From: Symsagittifera roscoffensis
Lineage: Eukaryota > Xenacoelomorpha > Acoela > Convolutidae
Length of the DNA: 64,000 nucleotides
NCBI RefSeq assembly: GCF_963678635.1
Contig: NC_087063.1
Location: 29,028,599-29,092,598 of the forward strand
Direction of reading: 5' to 3'
Position 1 is the first letter of the stretch. The number at the start of each line of letters is the position of its first letter. Below the pieces are notes generated by a model. That model saw nothing but the letters and a program-made list of their open reading frames with translations. It did no database searches and was not told where the DNA came from. The position numbers and the translations under genes were made by a program. This document shows positions 24,116 through 37,356 of the stretch, piece after piece.

Positions 24116-27100
24116 GTTTATTGAGGTCAAAGTGGTTGCTTCGTTGAGTAATTTCTTGTACTTTGTCATAGGTTAATCGCCGAATTCTTCTAGATTTCTT
24201 TTATTCAACCCTTTGCTACTAAATTTAATCGTGTCTGATTCTGTGTCATTGTAACATTAAGTCTTGCTACAAAAAAAATACTAACTCAGTACACCTAAAT
24301 TCTTCTCTAAACTTTCCAGGCTCTCATTTATCGTGTTTCTTGTGAACGCTACAAGTTTTTCGTGGAAAAAAATTTGTTTTTGAAACTACTCTAAATGAAT
24401 CTCTGCAATCATTTTCTCTCAACTTCTCCCAGTCCTTTTTTCCCCCAAACAATTACAATCGTAAAAATTTTCTTCAACAAAAGCTAAATACATCAAATCC
24501 GTGTTCATTTCCAATTCCTAAAACTGATAAACATTACAAAACTCGCCGAAGAAAACGTAGTAAACCTTCAACGTTCTTAGTTTTCCAGACTGCAGAATGA
24601 AAAATCCGACAAATATGGCTTCTCTCTGCTTAATTGTTGACTTCAGTATCTCAGTCATGTACAAGTTTTTCTGAACAGTGTTCAAATGTGGGAAGAGTGA
24701 TTCACCAATTGCTTTGTGAAATTTTCCGTCTTGTAAATACTTTTTGCTCATATGTACCAATCTATATATTCTTACCTAAAAGTTTCATAATTTCTGCATT
24801 AAATCCGGATAAAGGACTATCATCTCCTTCCCTTCTGGCATAAATAACTGACAGATTAAACTTGTTGAAGCATTTATGAGGAGAACACTCTGCAAATCGG
24901 TAAAGACTTGTACACTATAAACCAAGTTTTATATAGAAATTGAAGAGAGGTGTAACAAGAGAACCATTTTCTAGATTGAAACTAGATATTAGCATTCTTG
25001 GGGGCAGCTTAAGGTTTTCATTTTCAATGGCATTTTTTTGCATATATTCCCCGATATAATTTCTTCCAACTTCAGTGTTTTTGAAAATTGGATGAAAATT
25101 AACAAATTTGGCTTTCAGTTTTTCTGCAACAACTAAGTCACACTGAATGTAGGCATGAAGTCAACCATCTTTTATTTTCTTCCAAAAAAGACTCAGAAGA
25201 AAAAAGTTTTTTGTAGGAAATGTTGATTCGGACATCATTCTTATTTTATCCTTTGATTAGAAGTTTTGCCACCACTCACAAACCCACATCTCTTCGATTT
25301 GGCATCCTTTTTGCGAATAGATTGCCGTTTTAAATCATCCATCTCGCGCTTTTTGTTCTCTCTTTCACTATCTTGTTCTCTCTGTGAGGGACGAGTTTCC
25401 TGACAGGGACAGAAGTGGTAATAGCGTCCCATAGCTTCAAACCCTGTTTTGGAGTGATCGCAAAATCCCTCTACATTGAAGCAGACAATTCTCTTTTGAT
25501 TTCCAGATGTGTGGAAACTCTCAAATTGCAATTTGGTTTTGTTTCTTGGTAAAAAGACATGACCATTTTCTCAAAACTGCGAGATCGGTTTTTTCTAGCC
25601 TTAAGTTTTTTGCATATCGGAATCGAACTCCCACCTTTTGTACAATCATTTTGGCATATCTTGACATATTGAGTAGGAATAAAGCTGGCTCGCATCAAAT
25701 CCAACTGTTGTTTTGGGGATATTTGATGAACACCTGATAAAGGATTTGTCCAAAACAGCTTTTTGCGCGAACACAATTGGTGGTCCACCCATCATGTTCT
25801 CTCATACTTTCTCCCACAAATTTTTATCACTTTCACAAAATGAATAGAATTTATCGTTGTGCAGAAAAAGACTTGCCAAATTTGGAAAAGTACCATATCA
25901 ACTTCTTTTTGATGATAAAAAAACCAATTTTTGCATTGCAGTAAAAGTTAATGTTGTACCACGGCAAAAAAAATCCTTAAATGTAGTCATTCCATGTTTC
26001 TGCCAAATCTCCTATAAATAATTGTAATTATCCCATCCAGATGCAGGTGCTATCTTGATTTAACGATTCTCTGAGGCTTGGTGCTCATCAAATTTGATTG
26101 ACTTTTAGTTCTGATAATCTGCAAAGCCTCTATTAAGAGGATTATTGGTTCTCAGTTTATTGAAAAAAGCTTTGCACTGTGAAACGACGCGTACAGGAAA
26201 AACCTTTTGTCTATCTTGCTTTATAGGATTTGAGAAAGGAGTCTACAGATATTGCTCCACCCAACAGTTTAAAGATATCCAGAAACTGCAGGTCTTCAAA
26301 ATTGAAGAATCTGAAATTGGTAGCCATTTCGATAAACACTGGTTCAGCTTCTTTATCATTGGCTAGGTAGGAAATCAGACAGGACTTGATCAAGTTTAAA
26401 TCATACCGTCCACTATTAAATCTGTATACACGTAACGTTTTGACATACCTCTCTAGATTTTGTTTCACGTCAATCAGCTGATTTTTCCGCAGTCTTCAAA
26501 ACTGGGTTACATATTACTTTCTTTTGTATCCTTGATACAATTGTCTTCATAATCAAAATTTTCCGGTGGATGAACTCGACATCTTTCTTACAACTCGAAA
26601 TTTTTCGACGTCCTCATTTACTACTTTTTCAACATCTTGAAAATTAGTTCTCATTTTGAGCTTATTTTTCTCTGCCAAACGTTCAAGGTACAAAAACGAT
26701 AATAAATTTTTTTAAATTCTGTTTTACAAAACAAATGATTCATCTATAGGTTTGATTGCATTGATACAGAAATTGAAACGTCTTTTCCAACCCAAAGTTG
26801 TCGTTTGGGTAGCTTTAATTCCGTCTGTTGGAACATATTTTGACTCAAAATCAAAATGGCTAGGATGTTGACTATTTGTGTCTTTTAAAACTGGGATAAT
26901 GAAAGCTTACAACTTTTCCAAGTGTATAAACATTCTCTGGTTAAATTTGTTGTACTCGATCTTTACAAACTAAAACATGTCGAAAATACTTTTAAAACTA
27001 TATTTGTCAATTGTATGAATGATATGATTGTTTGCAATACTTTAATTGAATCGTTGAGCCTTTCAGTATTTCGACGACCAGTTCTCCCTCGTAATTTCCC

Positions 27101-28130
27101 TCTTGTACGTCAAAATCGTATAAAAAGATGTTTCATTTGCTACATTCTTCGACAATAGGTAAATCTTCAACAGAAAGTTCACAATAATTACTAGCATCAA
27201 GTCCAGATTTTAAAAAAAAAAAAAACTCGGTGAAGTAGCTAGAATTAAGATGAACAAGATTATTGAGCCCATTCATGTACAGTGCTAATGCTCGAAAGAG
27301 ACGAAGTCAACCTTGTAGGGTTGCTTGTTTTTGCTTGAAAAAAGACAATTTACAGAAATATTTTATATTAAAGGTTAGGGTAGTACAGAATTCAGACACC
27401 GTATCGTAATATTTTTGAGTTATGCAACTGAAATTGTATGATTAGTATTAAACTTGAATCTCCATTTTTTTCTGGCGTTCTTGCTACATTGCTCCACGAT
27501 ATCAAGTTTTTCATTTTTGCATGGATTTTTATCAAGTATGCTTTGTTCCACAGCAGGTGTTGCAATTTTCAAACAAAATAAAATTGTTGTGTGCGTATTT
27601 TATAATATTCTCCCCTTTGAACAATACGAACAACAAATCCGAGAACTGATTTTTGCAGAGGAATCCAGCTCATTGAATACTTTATCGAGCTTTTCGTTGA
27701 TTGTTTTATTATCTAAATTGGACATTTGGAAGCTAAATACCCAATGTCTACCGTTTTCCACAGTTCTGTACCAATCAGAAAACTTTGACAAACTCAACTC
27801 CTCTCTGAGCTTCTCTCCATCTTTCCCTTCCTCCTCCCTTATCTTGTTCAAGTCTGCTATAGTATCAGTTGCTTTCCTTTGTTTAGGTTCATATTTTTTT
27901 CTCCGATGTTATTGGAGAGGGTAGTAACTCCGAAACTCTTTTTCACAAGAATAGCAAACCCTTGATTGCTTGAAAGTTGATGAAGCATGCTTCTTGGCTA
28001 CATGATAAATCATTTCTTGCTGATCACAAATAAAAAACTTACAATCAGGACATAACAAAAGCACCTTTAGCTCATCTGTTTTGCTTGTCGATCTTTATTG
28101 GCTTGTCTTTACTCTTTGCCAGAGTCCAGG
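23995..28130 (-). pseudogene. Family-B DNA polymerase of Polinton copy 2 (fossil)
   Basis: Same protein family and architecture as the copy at 7120-11240. Read on the minus strand: zinc-finger-like CPDCKFFICDQQEMIYHV near 28.05 kb, the linker with EGKDGEKLREEL and FSFQMSNLDN near 27.8 kb, exonuclease-type FNSGRYDLNLIKS near 26.4 kb with LQFLDIFKLLGGA just after, GFCDHSKTGFE, GRYYHFCPCQETRPSQ near 25.4 kb, and VGFFILQSGKLRTL near 24.6 kb. It is heavily broken. No capsid or ATPase genes follow within the window and no clear left terminal repeat is seen, so this is a partial Polinton relic. Its upstream side runs into the small-ORF array. Confidence 0.8.
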
Positions 28131-30882
28131 CATCTAAAAAAAATTGAAGCAACGGCACATAAAAAAAATTGAAGATTTTCAAAAAAAAACAATATTAGGA
28201 AGCTTTTATTTGTTACACATCAAAGTGGGCGATTTGATATGACATAGAAATTATATATGGAATTTTATACATAACCTGAATTTTGAGTTTAAAATGATTT
28301 TTTTTTTCAAGTTGTTATACTTATATAGAACAATGGTTTTTAGCGTATAAGAAAATCACAATGAATTAAATTTGGTTGCTGTTACTGAAAAATTAACCAA
28401 TCATATTCAATATTAACCAATCATTATTGAGCATTATTGAGAAGAATTTATTTTTGTTGGCTAACATTTTTTTGGAAAAGGTCTCCCAAAAAAACACTTG
28501 AAGTGTCTCGAGTTAAGGTACAAGAAAAAAGAAGAAATGCAAAAGATATTCGTATTGACAAAATTGATGTTGATTCTTACTTTTTTGTTAATTCTTCGAC
28601 GTTTATTTAGTAATGAATAAAGTTATCCGTCTAATTAAAAGTCTCTTTTGAGAAAAGTATTCATCAAAGGGTTTACTTTTAATTCAAATAATGCGTATCA
28701 AGGCTTTAAGCTTACTGCTGAGTTACACCTGAGAAGAAAAAAACTTTTAGTCTAGAAAGTTTGAAATTAATCAAAAAATCTTATGTTAACAAATGAAAGA
28801 AGCTTTTTATTCCCTAGCGGTTATCAAACTTGTCAAAACTCCCCAAAAATTTCTTTGCTCCTTCATTTTCTTAAAGAATTTTCAAGTTTAAAATCCTGCA
28901 TGATCAGGTTTGGAACAAAATTTCCAGAGACTTTCTTTAAAAATTCATCAACTTTGAGCTATCCTCTCAAATTTAAATCAGAGTCAAAGAACTTAGCTCT
29001 TTACACAAAATCAGCAGTTTCTCAATGATTAAATACAAAAAAAGTCAATTGACTTGATGAAAAAAACTTAGAGAACTGCTAATTTTATTGTTTTTTTTGG
29101 TACTTTAATTGGCAACTTTTCTTAATTTTACAGCAATTAACCTGTGGTCATTTCGTTTTGCACTTTCTTTTGTGTATAGTATTTGTTTTTAAAAGATTAG
29201 ATAGTTTATTTGGACCTTTTTTGATTGCTTACCACAACCTAAGATAAATGACCTTTTTTAATGATTGGAAACGAGAATTTATTTTTAAAAAAAAGCCTTA
29301 AATGGGACTTTGTTTCTGATTAGATACAATTTTCTATCAAATTTTCCCTATAATTGCGTATACTTTGTTCGTTCCAAAATGAAATGAAGCTAGCTAATCG
29401 GTCGTTTTATTTTCGAACGTCTCAAAGTTTCGCCCTTTGAAATTGTCTTTGCCTTGATATACGAGCAGTCTTGTTATTAACATTGCCTGTAAGAGGTATT
29501 TCGAACAACAATTGGTTTGATGTACATAATTAATTTTTTAAGTTTCTTACAAATATGATTTACTCATTGGATTTTAAGTGGCAGTGGAATCCCTTTTTTC
29601 TTTCATTTAGAAATTTATTCAGAAAATTTAATTGGAATTTTATACGTAATCTGAATTTTGAGTTAGAAATAATTTTTTTTCAAGTTTTTTTTACTTATAT
29701 AGAACAATGGTTTTTAGCGTATGAGAAAAACACAATGAAATAAATTTGGTTGTTGTTGCTGAAAATTATCCAATCATTTTCAATATTAACCAATCATTGT
29801 TGAGCATCAATAAGAAGAATTTATTTTTTTTCGAACATTTTTTGGAAAAGTTCTCTCAAAAAACACTTGAAGTGTCTCGAGTTAGGGTACAAAAATTTGA
29901 CGAAATAGATCTGATTCTTATTTTTTCATAATTTTTGGACGTGTATATAGTACAGAATAGAGTTATGCGTCTAAGTAAAAGTCTCTTTGAGAAATTCATT
30001 CCATTAAAGGGCTTACTTTTAATTCAAATAATGCGTATCAAGGCTTTAGGCTTACTGCTGAGTTACACCTGAGAAGAAAAAAACTTTTAGTCTAGAAAGT
30101 TTGAAATTAAACAAAAAATCTTATGTTAACAAATGAAAGAAACTTTTTATTCCCTAGCGGTTATCAAACTTGTCAAAACTCCCCAAAAATTTCTTTGCTC
30201 CTTCATTTTTTTAAAGAGTTTTCAAGTTCAAAATCGTGCTTGATTAGATTTATTATAAAATTTTTGGAGACTTTCTTTAAAAAATTCCTTAACTTTGAGC
30301 TATCTACACAAAACTCTCTAAACAAAATCAACAGTTTCTCATTGATTAAATACAAATAAAATCAATTGACTTGACAAAAAAAACTTGGAGAACTGCTAAA
30401 ATTATTATTTTTTTTAGTACTTTAATCGCCAATTTTTCTTAATTTTACAGCAAATAACCTGTGGTCATTTCGTTTTGCAATTATTTTGGGTACAGTTTTT
30501 TTTATTTAAGATATTTGACAGTTTATTTGGACCTTTTTTGATAGCTTACCACAACCTAAAGTAAATTACCTTTTTTATTGATTGGAAACGAGAAATTGTA
30601 AAAAACAAAAAGCCTTAAATGGGACTTTATTTCTGATTAGGTACAACTGTCTATCAAAATTTCCCTAAAATAAAGCTGAGTTCTGATTGGATACGATTAC
30701 CGTCCTTATACGGAAAAGCTATCAAGATTGGTTAATCCCACACAATTCAGTGGACGGTACCCCTCAATCTTATGTAGAAAAACATTTCAATTTCAAATTA
30801 ACTACCGCCAACTAGCTCCTCTCAGCTCTAAATCAGTCAAATTTTTGTTTTTTTTTTCAGTAATTTTAACTTATTTCTCAAT

Positions 30883-31065
30883 ATGATCTCCTCGGTTCAG
30901 AATAACAACCTAACGTACTCGGTCGAAATTTTACCAGTAATAATGACAATCAAGGTGCTTGAGTCAGTCTCAAGGATATTGTTGACTCAAATGGATGCCC
31001 CAATTCAAGTGTGGCACATGATCAAAATCATGAGAAACTTGATCGGACTTTTAAACTCCTTCTAA
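30883..31065 (+). CDS. Small conserved ORF, array copy 1
   Basis: Encodes 60 residues beginning MISSVQNNNLTYSVEILPV and sharing TIKVLESVS, QMDAPIQVWHM with the copy at 12.8 kb. A pyrimidine-rich tract ending TTTTTTTTCAG lies just upstream and a second CAG lies at the boundary where conservation with the 12.8-kb copy begins, so splicing to an upstream leader is possible. It looks whole. No domain is recognised. The product is small, with alternating hydrophobic residues and a basic C-terminus (IKIMRNLIGLLNSF). Confidence 0.5.
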   Translation: MISSVQNNNLTYSVEILPVIMTIKVLESVSRILLTQMDAPIQVWHMIKIMRNLIGLLNSF

Positions 31066-32001
31066 ATTTATGCTCGGACTTTAAGACTTCGAAAAAAAAT
31101 AGATGGCCGTAAAGCTCTTAGAATTTGAAAAAAGTAATAATGATGGAAATTTATTGTTAAAGTTAATCCAATTTGAAAAAACTGGATCAATAGGAACAAC
31201 TTTGATTTCATTGAGAGATCTGATGATTAGGTTCCAGTTTCGAAATTAGAATTCGTTCGCGCGTTTCGTCACCCTTACAATTTTGCTGTTCGATTGTGAG
31301 GTTTGCCTTCCTTTGAACAATGGAAATGAACTGAACTCAAGAAGAAATCACAACTCAAATCGCAAAAAAAAACTTGAGTGCAAACAAGTTTTGAGATTTT
31401 TCCTGAAAAAAAGCAACAAAAAATTAGCAAGACCTATAAAAGAGTACTCACTACGTTCATAACTGTTAAACAAAAAAAGGGTTATGAACTTTTCAAGAAA
31501 GGATGTAAATTTTGTGCTCAGTTGGTTTTTTCTTCAGAAATAGATTGACTTTTTAACTAGCCAACTTTGAATTGATAATTTTATACAACATGCAAAATTT
31601 TGACGTCTTAAGCTCACTTTACAAAAAGTTGATCTGTGATTTTTTTCTAAAGTATGGGGTTCGGAATTTGTTAAATGGCGGGATTATGAAAATTACCGTG
31701 CTGCATAATGCTTTCTATTAACGCAAGAGCCGCTATTTATTCTCGCTCAGAAAACTTTCCAATTTGAATTGAAACACGCTTATTGAAACTAGTACTGCGT
31801 TGATGATGGCTAGTTACATCTTTTTGTAAAGTGAGCTTAAGATCTTTTTGTAAATCCCACACAATTCAGTGGACGGTACCCCTCAATCTTATGTAGAAAA
31901 ACATTTCAATTTCAAATTAACTACCGCCAACTAGCTCCTCTCAGCTCTAAATCAGTCAAATTTTTGTTTTTTTTTTCAGTAATTTTAACTTATTTCTCAA
32001 T

Positions 32002-32184
32002 ATGATCTCCTCGGTTCAGAATAACAACCTAACGTACTCGGTCGAAATTTTACCAGTAATAATGACAATCAAGGTGCTTGAGTCAGTCTCAAGGATATTG
32101 TTGACTCAAATGGATGCCCCAATTCAAGTGTGGCACATGATCAAAATCATGAGAAACTTGATCGGACTTTTAAACTCCTTCTAA
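32002..32184 (+). CDS. Small conserved ORF, array copy 2
   Basis: Identical in its predicted product to the ORF at 30883-31065; it was created by the internal 1119-bp duplication. Its ATTGGATAC promoter boxes were not duplicated, so if expressed it depends on the upstream copy or other signals. Confidence 0.45.
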   Translation: MISSVQNNNLTYSVEILPVIMTIKVLESVSRILLTQMDAPIQVWHMIKIMRNLIGLLNSF

Positions 32185-34776
32185 ATTTATGCTCGGACTT
32201 TAAGACTTCGAAAAAAAATAGATGGCCGTAAAGCTCTTAGAATTTGAAAAAAGTAATAATGATGGAAATTTATTGTTAAAGTTAATCCAATTTGAAAAAA
32301 CTGGATCAATAGGAACAACTTTGATTTCATTGAGAGATCTGATGATTAGGTTCCAGTTTCGAAATTAGAATTCGTTCGCGCGTTTCGTCACCCTTACAAT
32401 TTTGCTGTTCGATTGTGAGGTTTGCCTTCCTTTGAACAATGGAAATGAACTGAACTCAAGAAGAAATCACAACTCAAATCGCAAAAAAAAACTTGAGTGC
32501 AAACAAGTTTTGAGATTTTTCCTGAAAAAAAGCAACAAAAAATTAGCAAGACCTATAAAAGAGTACTCACTACGTTCATAACTGTTAAACAAAAAAAGGG
32601 TTATGAACTTTTCAAGAAAGGATGTAAATTTTGTGCTCAGTTGGTTTTTTCTTCAGAAATAGATTGACTTTTTAACTAGCCAACTTTGAATTGATAATTT
32701 TATACAACATGCAAAATTTTGACGTCTTAAGCTCACTTTACAAAAAGTTGATCTGTGATTTTTTTCTAAAGTATGGGGTTCGGAATTTGTTAAATGGCGG
32801 GATTATGAAAATTACCGTGCTGCATAATGCTTTCTATTAACGCAAGAGCCGCTATTTATTCTCGCTCAGAAAACTTTCCAATTTGAATTGAAACACGCTT
32901 ATTGAAACTAGTACTGCGTTGATGATGGCTAGTTACATCTTTTTTCTTCCGACTTTTGAAGAAAACGAAATAACTATGATCGGTAAGGTTTTCTAATTCA
33001 GTCAATTTTTGCCGATTGAAATAATAGTTTTCAAAAAAAACCGTTTATATCCCATTGAAGATATCGAACTTCTGAGTTCAAACTTAAAAAGACAACTTAC
33101 CTCCAATTGTTTTTTTTGTAAAAATCTGGATGGTCATTTAATGGACTAATTTATGCGCGCTTTGAAACGTTTATTCATAATGCTGAGAGCGTAACGCGAA
33201 TTATTTATGCGTGGCCAATGATCCCGCACAACAAAATCGTTCCAAAATGAAATGAAGCTAGTTAATCGGTCGTAATAATTTCGACCGTCTCAAAGTTTCG
33301 CACTTTGAAATTGTCTTCGCCTTAATATACGAGCAGTCTTGTTATTAACATTGCCTGTAAGAGGTATTTTGAAAAACAATTCGTTTTTTTATGTAAACAA
33401 TTATTTTTTAAGTTTTTTACAAATATGATTTACTCATTGGATTTTAAGTGGCAGTGGAATCCCTTTTTTCTTTCATTTAGAAATTTATTCAGAAAATTTA
33501 ATTGGAATTTTATACGTAATCTGAATTTTGAGTTAGAAATAATTTTTTTTCAAGTTTTTTTTACTTATATAGAACAATGGTTTTTAGCGTATGAGAAAAA
33601 CACAATGAAATAAATTTGGTTGTTATTGCTGAAAATTATCCAATCATTTTCAATATTAACCAATCATTGTTGAGCATCAATAAGAAGAATTTATTTTTTT
33701 TCGAACATTTTTTGGAAAAGTTCTCTCAAAAAACACTTGAAGTGTCTCGAGTTAGGGTACAGAAAAAAGAAAGAATGCAATAGATTTTCGTATTGACGAA
33801 ATAGATCTGATTCTTATTTTTTCATAATTTTTGGACGTTTATATAGTACAGAATAGAGTTATGCGTCTAAGTAAAAGTCTCTTTGATAAATTCATTCCAT
33901 TAAAGGGCTTACTTTTAATTCAAATAATGCGTATCAAGGCTTTAAGCTTACTGCTGAGTTACACCTGAGAAGAAAAAAACTTTTAGTCTAGAAAGTTTGA
34001 AATTAATCAAAAAATCTTATGTTAACAAATGAAAGAAACTTTTTATTCCCTAGCGGTTATCAAACTTGTCAAAACTCCCCAAAAATTTCTTTGCTCCTTC
34101 ATTTTTTTAAAGAGTTTTCAAGTTCAAAATCGTGCTTGATTAGATTTATTATAAAATTTTCAGAGACTTTCTTTAAAAAATTCCTGAACTTTGAGCTATC
34201 TACACAAAACTCTCTACACAAAATCAACAGTTTCTCATTGATTAAATACAAATAAAATCAATTGACTTGATAAAAAAAAATTGGGGAACTGCTAAAATTA
34301 TTGTTTTTTTAGTACTTTAATCGCCAACTTTTCTTAATTTTACAGCAAATAACCTGTGGTCATTTCGTTTTGCAATTTATTTTGGGTACAGTTTTTTTTA
34401 TTTAAGAGATTTGACAGTTTATTTGGACCTTTTTTGATAGCTTACCACAACCTAAAGTAAATTACCTTTTTTATTGATTGGAAACGAGAAATTGTAAAAA
34501 AAAATGCCTTAAATGGGACTTTATTTCTGATTAGGTACAACTGTCTATCAAAATTTCCCTAAAAAAAAGCTGAGTTCTGATTGGATACGATTACCGTCCT
34601 TATACGGAAAAGCTATCAAGATTGGTTAATCCCACACAATTCAGTGGACGGTACCCCTCAATCTTATGTAGAAAAACATTTCAATTTCAAATTAACTACC
34701 GCCAACTAGCTCCTCTCAGCTCTAAATCAGTCAAAATTTTGTTTTTTTTTTCAGTAATTTTAACTTATTTCTCAAT

Positions 34777-34959
34777 ATGATCTCCTCGGTTCAGAATAAC
34801 AACCTAACGTACTCGGTCGAAATTTTACCAGTAATAATGACAATCAAGGTGCTTGAGTCAGTCTCTAGGATATTGTTGACTCAAATGGATGCCCCAATTC
34901 AAGTGTGGCACATGATCAAAATCATGAGAAACTTGATCGGACTTTTAAACTCCTTCTAA
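34777..34959 (+). CDS. Small conserved ORF, array copy 3
   Basis: Predicted product identical to the other two array copies. It has its own upstream ATTGGATACGA box near 34580 and ACCGTCCTTATACGG near 34592, in the same arrangement as the 12.6-kb promoter. Function unknown. Confidence 0.5.
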   Translation: MISSVQNNNLTYSVEILPVIMTIKVLESVSRILLTQMDAPIQVWHMIKIMRNLIGLLNSF

Positions 34960-36240
34960 ATTTATGCTCGGACTTTAAGACTTCGAAAAAAAATAGATGG
35001 CCGTAAAGCTCTTAGAATTTGAAAAAAGTAATAATGATGGAAATTTATTGTTAAAGTTAATCCAATTTGAAAAAACTGGATCAATAGGAACAACTTTGAT
35101 TTCATTGAAAGATCTGATGATTAGGTTCCAGTTTCGAAATTAGAATTCGTTCGCGCGTTTCGTCACCCTTACAATTTTGCTGTTCGATTGTGAGGTTTGC
35201 CTTCCTTTGAACAATGGAAATGAACTGAACTCAAGAAGAAATCACAACTCAAATCGCAAAAAAAAACTTGAGTGCAAACAAGTTTTGAGATTTTTCCTGA
35301 AAAAAAGCAACAAAAAATTAGCAAGACCTATAAAAGAGTACTCACTACGTTCATAACTGTTAAACAAAAAAAGGGTTATGAACTTTTCAAGAAAGGATGT
35401 AAATTTTGTGCTCAGTTGGTTTTTTCTTCAGAAATAGATTGACTTTTTAACTAGCCAACTTTGAATTGATAATTTTATACAACATGCAAAATTTTGACGT
35501 CTTAAGCTCACTTTACAAAAAGTTGATCTGTGATTTTTTTCTAAAGTATGGGGTTCGGAATTTGTTAAATGGCGGGATTATGAAAATTACCGTGCTGCAT
35601 AATGCTTTTTATTAACGCAAGAGCCGCTATTTATTCTCGCTCAGAAAACTTTCCAATTTGAATTGAAACACGCTTATTGAAACTAGTACTGCGTTGATGA
35701 TGGCTAGTTACATCTTTTTTCTTCCGACTTTTGAAGAAAACGAAATAACTATGATCGGTAAGGTTTTCTAATTCAGTCAATTTTTGCCGATTGAAATAAT
35801 AGTTTTCAAAAAAAACCGTTTATATCCCATTGAAGATATCGAACTTCTGAGTTCAAACTTAAAAAGACAATTTACCTCCAATTGTTTTTTTTGTAAAAAT
35901 CTGGATGGTCATTTAATGGACTAATTTATGCGCGCTTTGAAACGTTTATTCATAATGCTGAGAGCGTAACGCGAATTATTTATGCGTGGCCAATGATCCC
36001 GCACAACAAAATCGTTCCAAAATGAAATGAAGCTAGTTAATCGGTCGTATTAATTTCGACCGTCTCAAAGTTTCGCACTTTGAAATTGTCTTCGCCTTAA
36101 TATACGAGCAGTCTTGTTATTAACATTGCCTGTAAGAGGTATTTTGAACAACAATTCGTTTTATGTAAACAATTATTTTTTAAGTTTTTTACAAATATGA
36201 TTTACTCATTGGATTTTAAGTGGCAGTGGAATCTCTTTTT

Positions 36241-36771
36241 TTCTTTCGTTTAATTGAGAAGTTTTGTTATGATTGCATTTGTTAGTAGAAAAAAACCATT
36301 TAATCTAATCCACCCACTCGCCGCCCAAAAGGTTCCCCTGTGATACTTTTTACCACATCTGTTAATGAAAGACCGACTCTGAAGTTTTTCCAATGACGCC
36401 GTGAGCGCCATTACACAATTGATTTATTGGTAAGTGAGCTCAAAAATAGCAATTTTCTAATCAAAATTTTCCTGTTTTTTTAAATACATTTTTGAAGTAC
36501 CTCATTAAGGCGTTTTTTGAGTGCTCAGAGTTGAAGTTCTCATACTTGATACTCTTAACCAAATTTCATATTTTTGCAATTTTTCATTTGCCAAAAACAT
36601 TTGCACTGATATATGAACAGTCCTGTTACTCTTTATTTTCTTAAAATTGGATTTAATGCACCAAAAAAAAACACGGAGTCCATCAAACGAAATAACTTAT
36701 AGGGTTCATCTGCTGAAATTAACAGCTAATTTTAGTATTTATGACAAAAACAGTGAGAAAACTATACTGGT
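36241..36771. other. Spacer after the array
   Basis: A diverged relic of the unit-start motif (ATATATGAACAGTCCTGTTA near 36610) is present; otherwise nothing is recognised. Confidence 0.4.
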
Positions 36772-37356
36772 GCAGGGGTGAATCTAAGATTTTCTCAAGG
36801 GGGTGCAGACTTTCAAAAAATTTCGGAAGTTTCGTCAATTTTTTTATGTGGAATGAAATGATTTTCCGAGCTCTCCCAAAGTACTAAAGAAACCCTGTTT
36901 TAGCCAAAAGTTCTGCGCCGCAGACAAAATTTTCAGAAACTGGCGAAAATAGCATTTTTAGCACTTTTTTGGAGCATTTTTACCAAAAAATTTGCGTTTT
37001 TTCGGCGCGCGGTTCCCCCTCAAATTATTAAATTTTGGCGCCCAAGGCGCCTTTCGAAAAATTATAGGGTCAGCCAGCCAAAAATGGATATTTCAAATTA
37101 GTACAAAGGGAGACATTTTTGGATTGGCATGGGGTCGAATCCCTGATTTTGATTGTTAAAAAAAATGGCCAAAAATTCCGTTATTTGTTTTTTTTGGAAA
37201 ACTTTGTCCAAAAACATACGTTTTTACGGAGCGGTCCAAAGAGGGATGTCGTAAAATAGTATCAAAGGGGGCTAATAGGGTGATCAATGGTTCAAATTCC
37301 TGAAAAGGAAAACATTCGCATCCCGAGAGGTACTATTTTACCAAATCTACCCCTGC
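36772..37356. mobile_element. hAT-like MITE relic
   Basis: The left end reads GCAGGGGTGAATCTAAGATT and the right end, in reverse complement, GCAGGGGTAGATTTGG, giving imperfect terminal inverted repeats of about 16 bp that begin CAGGGGTG, the usual start of hAT ends. The body is 585 bp, non-coding, with repeated TTTTGGCGC and CAAAAA words. No 8-bp target duplication is visible, so the superfamily call is tentative. Confidence 0.55.

Larger units (their letters stand above)
30734..32950 (+). repeat. Internal 1119-bp tandem duplication in array unit 1
   Basis: Sequence from about 30734 (CCCACACAATTCAGTGGACG at 30746) to about 31852 is repeated immediately, with an offset of 1119 bp and almost no differences. 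Between the copies is a short inverted piece AAAGTGAGCTTAAG that resembles the complement of CTTAAGCTCACTTTAC at 31608, which may have guided the rearrangement. Confidence 0.85.
28258..36240 (+). repeat. Tandem array of 2.75-kb units carrying a small ORF
   Basis: A unit start (CCAAAATGAAATGAAGCTAG, then ATACGAGCAGTCTTGTTATT) occurs at about 29370, 33236 and 36008. Unit 1 (29.37-33.24 kb) is 3.87 kb because it contains an internal 1119-bp duplication; unit 2 (33.24-36.01 kb) is 2.77 kb; unit 3 is cut off near 36.24 kb. 28258-29350 is a diverged partial unit joined to the polymerase fossil. The later copies are nearly identical, so the array is young or homogenised. Each unit holds ATTGGATAC boxes and a 60-codon ORF. 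The matching single-copy module in Polinton copy 1 is 11.3-13.5 kb. Confidence 0.85.

Noticed and set aside
29555-29743. 62-codon ORF at each array-unit start (MIYSLDFKWQWN)
   Set aside because: Low-complexity Phe/Leu/Asn-rich product from AT-rich DNA, with no counterpart in the Polinton copy 1 module.
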